Assembly (NCBI RefSeq): GCF_900167905.1
Contig: NZ_FUYZ01000002.1
Coordinates: 372,001-436,000 of the forward strand
Direction of reading: 5' to 3'
DNA from: Soonwooa buanensis
GTDB taxonomy: Bacteria > Bacteroidota > Bacteroidia > Flavobacteriales > Weeksellaceae
Length of the DNA: 64,000 nt
Shown here one piece after another: positions 43,944-52,717 of this stretch. The first letter of the stretch is position 1; each line of letters opens with the position of its first letter. The notes beneath the pieces are model-generated. The model saw only the letters and a list, made by a program, of their open reading frames with translations. It was not told the origin of the DNA and ran no database searches. Made by a program: the position numbers and the translations under genes.

Positions 43944-45458
43944 ATGTCAAACATTTGGATAAAAAAACCGCTAAGTGCTTACGAAGCGGACATGAAAAAA
44001 AGCCAATTGAAGCGTGTTCTTGGTAAATGGAGTTTAACAGCAATTGGTGTCGGCGCTATTATTGGTGGTGGTATTTTTGTGTTGACAGGGACGGGTGCTT
44101 ATTATCACGCAGGTCCAGCTTTGGCGATTTCTTTTATTGTGGCAGGTATAGCCTGTGTGTTTGCAGCGCTTTGCTACGCAGAGTTTGCATCGATAATTCC
44201 TGTAGAAGGTTCGGCTTATGCTTATGCTTATGGTACAGTTGGTGAGATTTTCGCTTGGGCGATGGGCTGGTGTCTCATCCTCGAATATGCGATGGCAAGT
44301 ATGGCGGTCTCCGTGAGTTGGTCCGGTTATTTTAATAAATTTCTAAAAATATTTGGCGTCCATTTGCCTGCTTGGCTGACGTCGGATCCATCGAGTTATA
44401 CTGGCGAAGGATTTTCTATGAATTTACCAGCTTTTATCATTGTACTTTTAATTACAGCTTTGTTGGTTAAAGGGACCAAAGAAGCAGCTGGCGCTAACAA
44501 CCTTATTGTAATTATGAAAACGTCGGCGGTTATTTTTGTAATCATTGCTGGTGCTTACATCGTATTTACAAACACAGATCTTTATACAACTGTTGACGGT
44601 GTTAAAAATTGGAAACCTTTTATCCCAGCCGAAACACTAGTCAAAAATCCTGAAGGCGACATGGTCTCAGCATACGGCGTCAAAGGGATAATCTCGGGAG
44701 CTGCAGCTATTTTCTTTGCTTACATCGGTTTCGATGCCGTGTCTACACAAGCTGGTGAAGCTATTAATCCTAAAAAAGATGTTCCGTTTGCGATTATCAC
44801 TTCACTATTAATTTGTACTGCACTTTACATTTGCGTGTCGTTGGTATTGACAGGGATGATGCATTATACAGACTTTAACCCAGAAGGCAAATTCCCAGAA
44901 GCGATAAAAGCGCCTGTGGCTTACGCTTTCGAAATTGCAGGTTATCACTGGGCAAGTAATATTGTTACCATTGCTGCGACAGTAGGACTTATTTCTGTAA
45001 TCATGGTTATGATGATGGGACAGTCAAGAATCTTCATCGGAATGTCAAAAGACGGTCTTATCCCAAAATTCTTGGGTGAGCTTCATCCAAAAACTAAAAC
45101 TCCAGCTAAAGGTATTATTCTTTTAGGTTTGGTGGTTGCATTTATCGCGGCTTTTACACCGATTTCGACCTTGGCAGATATGACAAGTTTTGGAACATTA
45201 TTCGCGTTTACATTAGTGTGTATCGCAGTTTGGGTAATGCGTAAGAAAGAACCAAATCTAGAAAGAAGCTTCAAAGTGCCGGCTTACAAAATCGTTGTAG
45301 CATTGGGTGTTTTCATCAACTTATATTTGATTCTTAACCTTAGCGCACATGCTTTAGAATTGTCTGCTGGCTGGCTTGTATTGGGCGTTTTGGTCTATAT
45401 GTTCTATGGTCGCAAAAATAGCCATCTTAACAATCCTCACAAGAACACCGAAAACTAA
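43944..45458 (+). CDS. APC family amino-acid permease
   Basis: 504 residues, about 12-13 spans. Opening LKRVLGKWSLTAIGVGAIIGGGIFVLTGTGAYYHAGPA is the APC helix 1 with the conserved GAIIGGGIF break; GYIGFDAVST-like AYIGFDAVSTQAGE in helix 6. It resembles the cationic-amino-acid-type (CAT/YhdG) branch; the substrate is not certain. Single gene with its own terminator, followed by a class A element. Confidence 0.9.
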   Translation: MSNIWIKKPLSAYEADMKKSQLKRVLGKWSLTAIGVGAIIGGGIFVLTGTGAYYHAGPALAISFIVAGIACVFAALCYAEFASIIPVEGSAYAYAYGTVGEIFAWAMGWCLILEYAMASMAVSVSWSGYFNKFLKIFGVHLPAWLTSDPSSYTGEGFSMNLPAFIIVLLITALLVKGTKEAAGANNLIVIMKTSAVIFVIIAGAYIVFTNTDLYTTVDGVKNWKPFIPAETLVKNPEGDMVSAYGVKGIISGAAAIFFAYIGFDAVSTQAGEAINPKKDVPFAIITSLLICTALYICVSLVLTGMMHYTDFNPEGKFPEAIKAPVAYAFEIAGYHWASNIVTIAATVGLISVIMVMMMGQSRIFIGMSKDGLIPKFLGELHPKTKTPAKGIILLGLVVAFIAAFTPISTLADMTSFGTLFAFTLVCIAVWVMRKKEPNLERSFKVPAYKIVVALGVFINLYLILNLSAHALELSAGWLVLGVLVYMFYGRKNSHLNNPHKNTEN

Positions 45459-45471
45459 CTATATTTTTTTT

Positions 45472-45497
45472 AGCCCGCTTTTTTTGAGCGGGTTTTT
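45472..45497 (+). terminator. Terminator of the amino-acid permease
   Basis: AGCCCGCT (45472-45479) pairs with AGCGGGTT (45487-45494) around a T-rich loop, followed by a T-run that leads straight into the ATTTGGGC of the class A element. Confidence 0.8.
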
Positions 45498-45498
45498 T

Positions 45499-45637
45499 AT
45501 TTGGGCGTCTTTTCGGTCTACGGGCAGTCGCTGTTTTCCAAATCTTGGACGCTGAGCGGAGCCGAAGCGCCACTTCGCTCCGCCCAGTGTCCATCTTAGA
45601 AAACGAGCTCCAACAATGCCCTCCGCCCGGACGCAGA
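45499..45637 (+). repeat. Class A interspersed element, copy 4
   Basis: Starts ATTTGGGCGTC directly at the end of the permease terminator T-tract and ends near CGCCCGGACGCAGATTT. The centre is a long hairpin: TGGAC-GCTG-GCGGAGC-GAAG paired with CTTC-GCTCCGC-CAGT-GTCCA, with the REP-like core GCTGAGCGGAGCCGAAGCG at 45551-45569. ACGAGCTCCAACAATGCC replaces the usual 3' block. Confidence 0.75.
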
Positions 45638-45681
45638 TTTGAAATAAAAATACTAATTTGTCCTTCGAAAATTTACAGGTC

Positions 45682-46701
45682 ATGAAATCATTTTTCCTTT
45701 TTGTATCGCTAACAATTTTTGGGTTTTCAAAATCTCAAAATATCAAGATTGACACACTGTTAACGGATAACATTAGCATTCGCGCTATCGAAGTTTACGA
45801 TGGCAAAGTTTGGTACGCAGGTTCGCAATCCAAGTTTGGGTTTGTTGATTTTCAGAAACCAGCAAATAAGAAACAAATAAAGATTAATGAACTTAACCAA
45901 GAGTTTCGTGTTTTAGCAAGATTTAAAGATGGAGCATTTCAAACAGTTAACATCGGTTCTCCAGCTCAATTCTATAATATTGATAAGAATTTCAAAATCA
46001 CTGAATTATTAAAATTAACAGATTCCACCACATTTTACGATTCATATAAAGTTGACCCTAAAACTAATAACGGATTAGCGATTAGTGATCCTTTCAAAAA
46101 TGGAAGAGTTGACTTCTATATGGTGGAAAACGGTAGTCCGATGGATATTGCTGCCGAACTGCCAACTTATGCTAAAGGAGAAGCGCATTTTGCAGCGAGT
46201 AATTCTAATATTGCAATGCAAGGTAACAAAGTTTGGATTGCGACTGGTGGCACAAAAGCTAGAATTTTCAAATTCGATTGGTCTAGAATTTCGAGATGGG
46301 AAGTATTCGAAACGCCTTTCGTACAAGGTACATCTTCGCAAGGTATTTATTCTATAGATTTTGCGGACGAAAACTTTGGTATTGCCGTTGGTGGTGATTA
46401 TAAAAATCAATCCGAAAATATCAACAACATAGCGACAACCAACGATGGTGGCAAAACGTGGCAAATACAAGCTTCTGGACAAAATGCAGGTTATTCGACT
46501 TGTGTTAAGATAAAACCAAAATCCAAAGGCAAAGAGATTATAGCTTTAGGAGATAATCATATCAGTTATTCTCAAGATTTTGGAAAAACTTGGACAAAAA
46601 TCTCGGATGAGAAAGGTTTTTACACCTGCGAATGGCTAGATGCCAAGACTGTAGTTTTAGCAGGAAAAGACAAAATTTCAAAACTTAGTTTTTTAGATTA
46701 A
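45682..46701 (+). CDS. Secreted BNR/Ycf48-like beta-propeller protein
   Basis: 339 residues from ATG 45682, which opens a signal peptide (KSFFLFVSLTIFGFSKSQ); the ORF extends 8 codons upstream without a signal-like sequence. Repeats of the type VWYAGSQSKFGFVD and TNDGGKTWQIQ (BNR/Asp-box, SxDxGxTW) occur twice clearly (GGKTWQI, GKTWTKI). Such propellers are often called oxidoreductase-like or photosystem II assembly-like in Bacteroidetes, but no catalytic motif is visible. Function unknown. Confidence 0.72.
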   Translation: MKSFFLFVSLTIFGFSKSQNIKIDTLLTDNISIRAIEVYDGKVWYAGSQSKFGFVDFQKPANKKQIKINELNQEFRVLARFKDGAFQTVNIGSPAQFYNIDKNFKITELLKLTDSTTFYDSYKVDPKTNNGLAISDPFKNGRVDFYMVENGSPMDIAAELPTYAKGEAHFAASNSNIAMQGNKVWIATGGTKARIFKFDWSRISRWEVFETPFVQGTSSQGIYSIDFADENFGIAVGGDYKNQSENINNIATTNDGGKTWQIQASGQNAGYSTCVKIKPKSKGKEIIALGDNHISYSQDFGKTWTKISDEKGFYTCEWLDAKTVVLAGKDKISKLSFLD

Positions 46702-46757
46702 CAAGAATGACAGTTTATAGTTAATACCTCAGTTATGCTATCAATGTTTATAATGCT

Positions 46758-48157
46758 TTAGCGCTTAATAAATTTGAGAGTGTAATCTCGAGATCCTGAA
46801 ATAATAATTTTCAAATAATAAATGCCTGAATTGAAGTGTGAAACATCAATTTGGTATGTTTCATTGTTTTTGAGAAGTAATTTACCTTCTTGATTATATA
46901 TTTCGAAACGATTGTAATTAATATTTTTATTTATTAAAAGTATCTTGTCAACAGGATTTTTTAGTATAATATTTGTTACAGAATTTAAGTTTTGGGTTGT
47001 TGATAGGATCAAAGAAGAATCTATTTCGATAAATTGTGTATTATTAGGAGTAGCGCCATTTACATTATCAAAAGCGAATTTAGTAATCAAGTTATTTGTT
47101 GCAATATTATATTCGAATAAAGTTCCAAGTTTATTAAGCCCACCTTCATAATTTAATCCGTAAATTTTATTGTTTGATGCTTGAAATAAGCTTGAGCGAT
47201 TAGTATATCCAAGATCATCGTCCTGAAAATCTATTATTTTTCTTATTGAATTTTGTGCAATATCATATTCGAAAACCGTTCCAGTATCATATGCTCCCCT
47301 GTTTCAGTTGTACCATACAATTTTCCATTTTTTGCCTCAATAAGGGAAGCTATGGATGAGCCAATAGTTTGATCAAAATTTATTTTTTTGGTAAGCACTC
47401 CAGTATCAGTATCAAATTCGAATAAAGTCCCGAAATCGTTATCACCTCCAATTGGTGTTAATCCGTACAGCTTCCCATTAGAAGCTTGCAGTAGATCACC
47501 CTCTGGTGTGGCACCTGTGATATTTCGTTGAAAATCTGCTAATTTTACAATTATATTATTAGGGATATTATACTCGAAGAGTGTTCCATTATTATAATTT
47601 CCTCCGCTTGAGGTTAAGCCATATATTCTTCCATTATTAGCAAGAGTTAAGCTACCAGATGGTCGAGTTCCGCCATCTGTATTTGCTTTGAAGTCGTGTT
47701 TTTTAGTCATGATTCCAGATTCAACATCGTATTCAAACAATGTTCCCATGCCATACAATCCACCTGGCCATGTCAAACCATATAATTTAGTATCAGATAC
47801 CTTCATTAAACTTCCTGTTGGCCATGTGCCGTTTGCACCAACAAAATCAATTTTTTTTGTAAGCTCGTTAGATGATAAATTTAATTCGTAGAGAACTCCA
47901 AAGGATTTTGTACCTCCTTCGGTTGTTAATCCATATAATTTGTTCTTAACTTGTACTAAAGTACCCGTTGGCATCGAACCGTTGGTTTTATTAAAATCTG
48001 CTTTCTTTTGAAATTTTCCAGTTTCTAAGCCATATTGAAAAATTGTTCCAGCATTATAAAGACCTCCCAAAGAAGTTGTACCAAAAAGGATTTTTCCTTG
48101 TCCAAAAAGAATCTTTAGGACGCATAAGGATATTACTATAATTAATTTTTTAGTCAT
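46758..48157 (-). pseudogene. T9SS-exported repeat protein, frameshifted
   Basis: Two minus-strand ORFs (48157-47243 and 47090-46758) are one gene. The first has a signal peptide and about six tandem ~55-residue repeats, LYGLT..GG..N.GTLFEYN. The second ends in a type A T9SS sorting domain (KNPVDKILLIN ... NRFEIYNQEGKLL ... GIYYLKI ... YTLKFIKR). Between them, adding one base to the G-run at 47296-47299 (plus-strand CCCC) restores the repeat: TGGAYDTGTVFEYDIAQNS and onward to the second ORF. The full product would be about 466 residues. Cause: mutation, phase variation or a sequencing error in a homopolymer. Confidence 0.85.
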
Positions 48158-48233
48158 CGTCGGTTTTTATTTTATGTAAATATAATTAATATCATATAGA
48201 TTTAATATTCTAGTTTATTGCATTGAGTTTTTT

Positions 48234-48241
48234 TAACTTTG
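48234..48241 (+). promoter_or_regulatory. -7 box of hemN
   Basis: TAACTTTG ends 4 bp before the hemN ATG (48246), so the message is predicted to start at or next to its start codon. Confidence 0.55.
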
Positions 48242-48245
48242 CAAT

Positions 48246-49604
48246 ATGATTTCATTAGTTGACAAATACAATATTCCTGGCCCGCGTTATACCTCTTATC
48301 CAACTGTTCCGTATTGGGACGAAACTTCATTTTCTCCGGAATTATGGAAGCAAAGTGTGATAAGAACTTTTAAAGAAACTAACGCGAAAGAAGGAATTTC
48401 AATTTATATTCATTTACCTTTTTGCGAAGCTTTATGTACGTTTTGTGCGTGTCACAAGCGTATTACGAAGCAGCATTCGGTGGAGGTTCCGTATTTGGAA
48501 TCTGTTATTAAAGAATGGAAACTCTATCTAGAGTTATTCGACGAAAAGCCGATTCTTAAAGAATTGCATTTGGGTGGTGGTACACCGACTTTCTTTTCTC
48601 CTGAGAATTTGAGAACACTTTTGTCTTCAATTTTTGAAACGGTAGAAATTGCAGAACAGCAAGAATTTTCTTTTGAAGGACATCCAAATAACACGACTAA
48701 AGAACATCTACAGACACTTTATGATTTAGGTTTTAGAAGAGTGAGTTTTGGTGTTCAAGATTATGATCTTAAAGTTCAGAAAGCCATTAACAGAGTTCAA
48801 CCTTTCGAAAATGTAGAGAAGGTAACGAAGTTAGCACGTGAAATTGGCTATCAAAGTATTTCGCACGATTTGGTGTTTGGTTTGCCACATTCTAACTGGG
48901 AGACAACTGAGCTTACAATTCGTAAAACTTTGGAGTTAAAACCAGATCGTTTAGCGTTTTATTCTTATGCGCACGTGCCTTGGATAAAAGGTGTTGGACA
49001 AAGAGGTTTTGATGAAAAAGATTTGCCATCAGGCGAAGAAAAACGCAAACAATACGAAAACGGGAAAAAACTTCTTGAAGATCTTGGCTACATCGAGGTT
49101 GGGATGGATCATTTCTCTTTAGAATCGGACGATCTGTATCAATCATTGATTGGTAAAAAGCTTCACCGGAATTTTATGGGTTACACGTCGAGCAAAACCC
49201 AATTGATGGTTGGTCTTGGCGCATCATCAATTTCGGATTCTTGGTACGCTTTTGCCCAAAATGAAAAGTCTGTAGAGGATTATCAAACCAAAGTTGAAAA
49301 TGGTGAAATTCCAGTTGTTAAAGGACATATTCTTAATGATGAAGATTTAACAATTCGTCGTCATATTCTTAATTTGATGTGTCAATTGGAGACGACTTGG
49401 GATGTACAAACAAGCTTCCCTGAGTTAGAAAATGCACTAGAAATGTTGAAAGAAATGGAAGCAGACGGCTTGGTAGAATTTGCCGATCATCAAATAAAAA
49501 TTACCGAAATGGGGAGAGCTTTTACTAGAAATGTAGCGATGGTTTTTGACCTTAGAATGATGCGCAACAAACCCGAAACTCGTATTTTTTCGATGACGAT
49601 ATAA
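48246..49604 (+). CDS. hemN: Oxygen-independent coproporphyrinogen III oxidase
   Basis: 452 residues, radical-SAM. The 4Fe-4S motif is HLPFCEALCTFC (C60, C64, C67), with C69 following. Then LHLGGGTPTFF, the RVSFGVQDYD segment and a C-terminal HemN domain. The N-terminal VDKYNIPGPRYTSYPTVPYW trip-wire region separates true HemN from HemW. Converts coproporphyrinogen III to protoporphyrinogen IX without oxygen in haem synthesis. Confidence 0.95.
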   Translation: MISLVDKYNIPGPRYTSYPTVPYWDETSFSPELWKQSVIRTFKETNAKEGISIYIHLPFCEALCTFCACHKRITKQHSVEVPYLESVIKEWKLYLELFDEKPILKELHLGGGTPTFFSPENLRTLLSSIFETVEIAEQQEFSFEGHPNNTTKEHLQTLYDLGFRRVSFGVQDYDLKVQKAINRVQPFENVEKVTKLAREIGYQSISHDLVFGLPHSNWETTELTIRKTLELKPDRLAFYSYAHVPWIKGVGQRGFDEKDLPSGEEKRKQYENGKKLLEDLGYIEVGMDHFSLESDDLYQSLIGKKLHRNFMGYTSSKTQLMVGLGASSISDSWYAFAQNEKSVEDYQTKVENGEIPVVKGHILNDEDLTIRRHILNLMCQLETTWDVQTSFPELENALEMLKEMEADGLVEFADHQIKITEMGRAFTRNVAMVFDLRMMRNKPETRIFSMTI

Positions 49605-49636
49605 TTTTTAAAATTGGATTTTAATTCAGAAAAAAT

Positions 49637-49680
49637 TTAAAAATACAATAACGAAAAGAGTTGAGAAATCAGCTCTTTTT
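49637..49680 (+). terminator. Terminator of hemN, 44-bp repeated copy 1
   Basis: AAAAGAGTTGA (49654-49664) pairs with TCAGCTCTTTT (49669-49679) around GAAA. The full 44 bp (TTAAAAATACAATAACG plus the hairpin) recurs exactly at 52481-52524. Confidence 0.8.
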
Positions 49681-49698
49681 ATGTTTCTGATTTTAATA

Positions 49699-49730
49699 AA
49701 AAAGCTGCCAAATCTTGTTGGCAGCTTTTT
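49699..49730. terminator. Second terminator, bidirectional
   Basis: AAAAAGCTGCCAA (49699-49711) pairs perfectly with TTGGCAGCTTTTT (49718-49730). It lies between hemN and the convergent LuxR-type gene and suits both. Confidence 0.85.
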
Positions 49731-49859
49731 CTACAGAAGTAGATATATAAATGGTTTTGGTTTTTTTAGAAATGTTTTGTTTATCAAGAATTGAATAGAG
49801 TGAGTTTAATTAATTTTGAACGTTTATCCTCGAACTAACGTCATTTGTATTTTCTAATT

Positions 49860-50237
49860 TTAAGTAAGAATTTCTTTTAATTCCCAGCGGTTTTTAATAT
49901 TCAAAGTGCTGTAGATCGACTTAAGATGGTATTTTACCGTATTCTCAGAAATGAAAAGTTCATCACCAATTTCTTTATTGTTTTTTCGTTCTTTAACAAG
50001 CTTAATAATTTCTATTTGACGAGTTGTGAATTTGAATTCTTCAATTAATTTATCATCGTCATATTGATCGTTTTTTAATTGATTTTGCAAGTTTTTGATC
50101 GTCTTTTCCTGTTGAAAAATAATCTGTTTTAATTCTTTTGTTTTAGAATTTAAAATAAATGGATACAAAAAGATGCTAATAATATTTGCTGAAAGTAGTA
50201 TCAGAAAAATCATGTTATTATTTGTGAAGTTTTCCAT
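49860..50237 (-). CDS. Membrane-anchored LuxR-type HTH protein
   Basis: 125 residues. One N-terminal span (about 10-28, FLILLSANIISIFLYPFIL), a coiled-coil linker (about 33-60, KELKQIIFQQEKTIKNLQNQ) and a C-terminal LuxR/GerE helix-turn-helix (about 66-122, FTTRQIEIIKLVKERKNNKE followed by SENTVKYHLKSI). No receiver domain. It sits opposite the TPR-HTH gene across a 388-bp AT-rich gap, so it may regulate its neighbour. Confidence 0.85.
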   Translation of the reverse strand: MENFTNNNMIFLILLSANIISIFLYPFILNSKTKELKQIIFQQEKTIKNLQNQLKNDQYDDDKLIEEFKFTTRQIEIIKLVKERKNNKEIGDELFISENTVKYHLKSIYSTLNIKNRWELKEILT

Positions 50238-50625
50238 GTTAAGTGTTTTGCGGGTATTAGTTTTAGCTTAAATCTTTCTCGTGTCAGATTGTGGTGCAAA
50301 GGAAGTTAGAATGCAACTTGTTTTTCGAATATTAGGCGTAACAAAAACGTAACAGTTTTTAATTAGTATTGATAGTCAGTCGGTTATTCTGTTTTTGTCA
50401 AATTGTATTAATTGTGAAATTTGATTGTAATAATTATTTCTAATTATAATTATTTTAAATATGTGTGTTGTATTTAAGTTAATATTTCAAAATTTTTAAT
50501 TTATTAATACTAATAATTTTTAATTTCTTGGCTTATTCGTATTTTTGAACTTTTGTTAATTCGCAAAGGGAAATATTTGTCGTTGAGCGGATATTTTCTA
50601 TTTTAATATTTAAGGCATTTTAGGC
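50238..50625. other. Intergenic region between divergent regulators
   Basis: A 388-bp AT-rich gap. On the plus strand TATTTTTG at 50540-50547 is a consensus -7 box about 80 bp before the TPR gene. I find no ORF, strong hairpin or interspersed repeat. Confidence 0.5.
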
Positions 50626-52461
50626 GTGTATAGGTTTTTCATCGTTATTGTTTTATTCGTTTTTAATGATGCTTTTGGACAACATCAACGATTTATGGAT
50701 TCTTTAAAAAAGGCCAAAATTGAAGATCGAAGTCGCGTTATTTTTGGCTTTACAGAATCTGATTCCGATTTCCTTAATAAAGCAAATAATAAGGACATAT
50801 TTTTTAATCAAGTTGAAGATTTTGCGGTTCGAGAAAAAGATAAATCGCTATTGTCGGTTGTAGAGTTAATGCGACGTAAAGAGCGAGAAGTGATGAGTTT
50901 TCCACGTGTGCAACGCGACCAAAAACTTCGAGATTTAATCAAAAATCCAAATACCGCAAAAGATCCTTTCTTTCTTGGCTTTTGCTATCACGAGTTGGGA
51001 CAAATATATTTTTCGAATGCGCTTTATGATAAAGCCTTCGAATGTGACCTGAAAGCTTTGGAAGTTTATGAAAAAATAGGCTATGAAAAAGTTCCAAATA
51101 TTGGTAAAATTCTTCATGAGATTGCTTTACATTATTACTTTTTCAGAGATTATGATGAGGTTATTCGGTTGATGAAGATATCATTAAAATTTCCTGCTTT
51201 TACGCCAGTTTTAGGGATGCAACGCTACAATAATCTTGGGATGTCGTACATGAAATCAGGAAAGAAAGATAGTGTCGATTATTTTTTTTATAAAGGTATT
51301 GCGATCGCACGTCAATACGATTCTGATATTTGGGAAGGGATTTTGTCAAGCGGTCTGGGCGAATATTATTACAACCAGAAAGATTATAAAAAATCTTTAG
51401 CATTGTATCGAAAAGATTTTGATAACAATAATAACCAAGGTCACCATACGACAGTGAAGATGAATGCGACGACTAATATGGTAAAAGTCTATCTCAAACT
51501 GGACTCGCTTTTGCAAGCCAAACGTTATCTAGATTCGTCAGAAAAAACTTTGACCCATTTGGAAAAGATGCGAACAGATTATAATAATCTTGTCCATATT
51601 GGTGATCAACAACAACTGGAAATAGCAAAAAAATTATACTTCGAAGTTAAAATAGATTATCTTAAAAAGACTCATGATTTTCGTGCTGCAGTTCAGTATC
51701 AAGATAGTTTGATGACCATCAGAAAAGATATTGAAGAAAAATACAATTCTGCAGTTGGTAAGATTGCTTCGCATCAACTCACGATCCAGAATAAAGAACT
51801 TCAGCTCCTGCAAAAGAAAGAAAAACAAAAACGCCAGCAGCTTTATTATTTGGCGTCAATATTTGCATTTTTGACTGCAAGCGGCATTGGTATTTTTTAT
51901 TTGTATAAATCTAAACAGAAGAAGATTCGACAAAATGAAATATTGATTTCGGAGAATAAAATCAATATTCTTGAAAAAAGAGAAGCCGAAAAAGAACTCG
52001 AACGCGCTAAAGCCGAAATTTTCAAATTTGTAAATAAAGCCAACGAACATAACGCCGTTATTAACCAGCTCGAGAAAGAATTGGTGCAGCTTAAAAGTCT
52101 GAAGTCAGAGCAAAGAAGTGAAATTTCTGATCAACTTCAGAATCTAAAATCTATGAAAATCTTGACAGACGATGATTGGTTTAACTTCCAACGTCTCTTT
52201 GAGGCGGCATTTCCGGATGTGATGAGAGCTCTGAAATTATATTCTTCGAGAATTACAGCGTCGGAAATGCGCTATCTAATGCTTTCTAAATTGGAACTTA
52301 ACAATAAAGAAATGGCAAAACTATTGGGCGTTTCGGACGCTGCAATGCGTGTAGTTTGGAATAGACTTCGCAAAAAACTTAATCTGTCACTAGAAGACAC
52401 GCCGCTAGAATTAATCAAAAGGATTTGCGAAGAGCAGCATGATGTGACAATGCTTAATTAG
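50626..52461 (+). CDS. TPR membrane regulator with C-terminal HTH
   Basis: 611 residues from a GTG start. Signal-like N-terminus (FFIVIVLFVFNDAFGQ), an extracytoplasmic helical region with TPR-type repeats (about 95-385, e.g. DYDEVIRLMKISLKF, DYKKSLALYRKDFDN), one membrane span (about 405-427, LYYLASIFAFLTASGIGIFYLY), a cytoplasmic coiled coil (about 430-515) and a LuxR-like HTH (about 545-600, ITASEMRYLMLSKLELNNKE then GVSDAAMRVVWNRLRK). This is a frequent one-component layout in Flavobacteriia: the periplasmic part senses, the tail binds DNA. Signal and targets unknown. Confidence 0.85.
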   Translation: MYRFFIVIVLFVFNDAFGQHQRFMDSLKKAKIEDRSRVIFGFTESDSDFLNKANNKDIFFNQVEDFAVREKDKSLLSVVELMRRKEREVMSFPRVQRDQKLRDLIKNPNTAKDPFFLGFCYHELGQIYFSNALYDKAFECDLKALEVYEKIGYEKVPNIGKILHEIALHYYFFRDYDEVIRLMKISLKFPAFTPVLGMQRYNNLGMSYMKSGKKDSVDYFFYKGIAIARQYDSDIWEGILSSGLGEYYYNQKDYKKSLALYRKDFDNNNNQGHHTTVKMNATTNMVKVYLKLDSLLQAKRYLDSSEKTLTHLEKMRTDYNNLVHIGDQQQLEIAKKLYFEVKIDYLKKTHDFRAAVQYQDSLMTIRKDIEEKYNSAVGKIASHQLTIQNKELQLLQKKEKQKRQQLYYLASIFAFLTASGIGIFYLYKSKQKKIRQNEILISENKINILEKREAEKELERAKAEIFKFVNKANEHNAVINQLEKELVQLKSLKSEQRSEISDQLQNLKSMKILTDDDWFNFQRLFEAAFPDVMRALKLYSSRITASEMRYLMLSKLELNNKEMAKLLGVSDAAMRVVWNRLRKKLNLSLEDTPLELIKRICEEQHDVTMLN

Positions 52462-52480
52462 CTTTTATTTTAGTTTTAAA

Positions 52481-52524
52481 TTAAAAATACAATAACGAAA
52501 AGAGTTGAGAAATCAGCTCTTTTT
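52481..52524 (+). terminator. Terminator of the TPR gene, 44-bp repeated copy 2
   Basis: Identical to 49637-49680 over all 44 bp, including the hairpin AAAAGAGTTGA/TCAGCTCTTTT. Identity continues for 5 of the next 6 bases (TGTTT after one mismatch). It lies 20 bp after the TPR gene stop. Confidence 0.85.
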
Positions 52525-52679
52525 TTGTTTTTCTAAAAGAGTTTACAAAGGTTTAAAAGATTTCGATTTTATCAAACATTTTAGCCAAGATTAAAATTAA
52601 CTTAAAAAAAAGTTAAGGTTTTTACGCTGATTTGTTAATAATTACACAAAATCAAATTCTTATTTATAGAGAAAATCAT

Positions 52680-52687
52680 TATATTTG
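52680..52687 (+). promoter_or_regulatory. -7 box of secDF
   Basis: TATATTTG, a perfect TAnnTTTG, 30 bp before the secDF ATG at 52718. No convincing -33 element. Confidence 0.5.
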
Positions 52688-52717
52688 CCGACTAAATTAA
52701 TTATATATAGTAAGAAA

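Noticed and set aside
45459-45683. Minus-strand 74-residue reading frame over the class A element
   Set aside because: It runs through a palindromic repeat, has no start context or family resemblance, and similar frames cross the elements at 35.97, 40.65 and 55.68 kb. Artefact of GC-rich inverted repeats.
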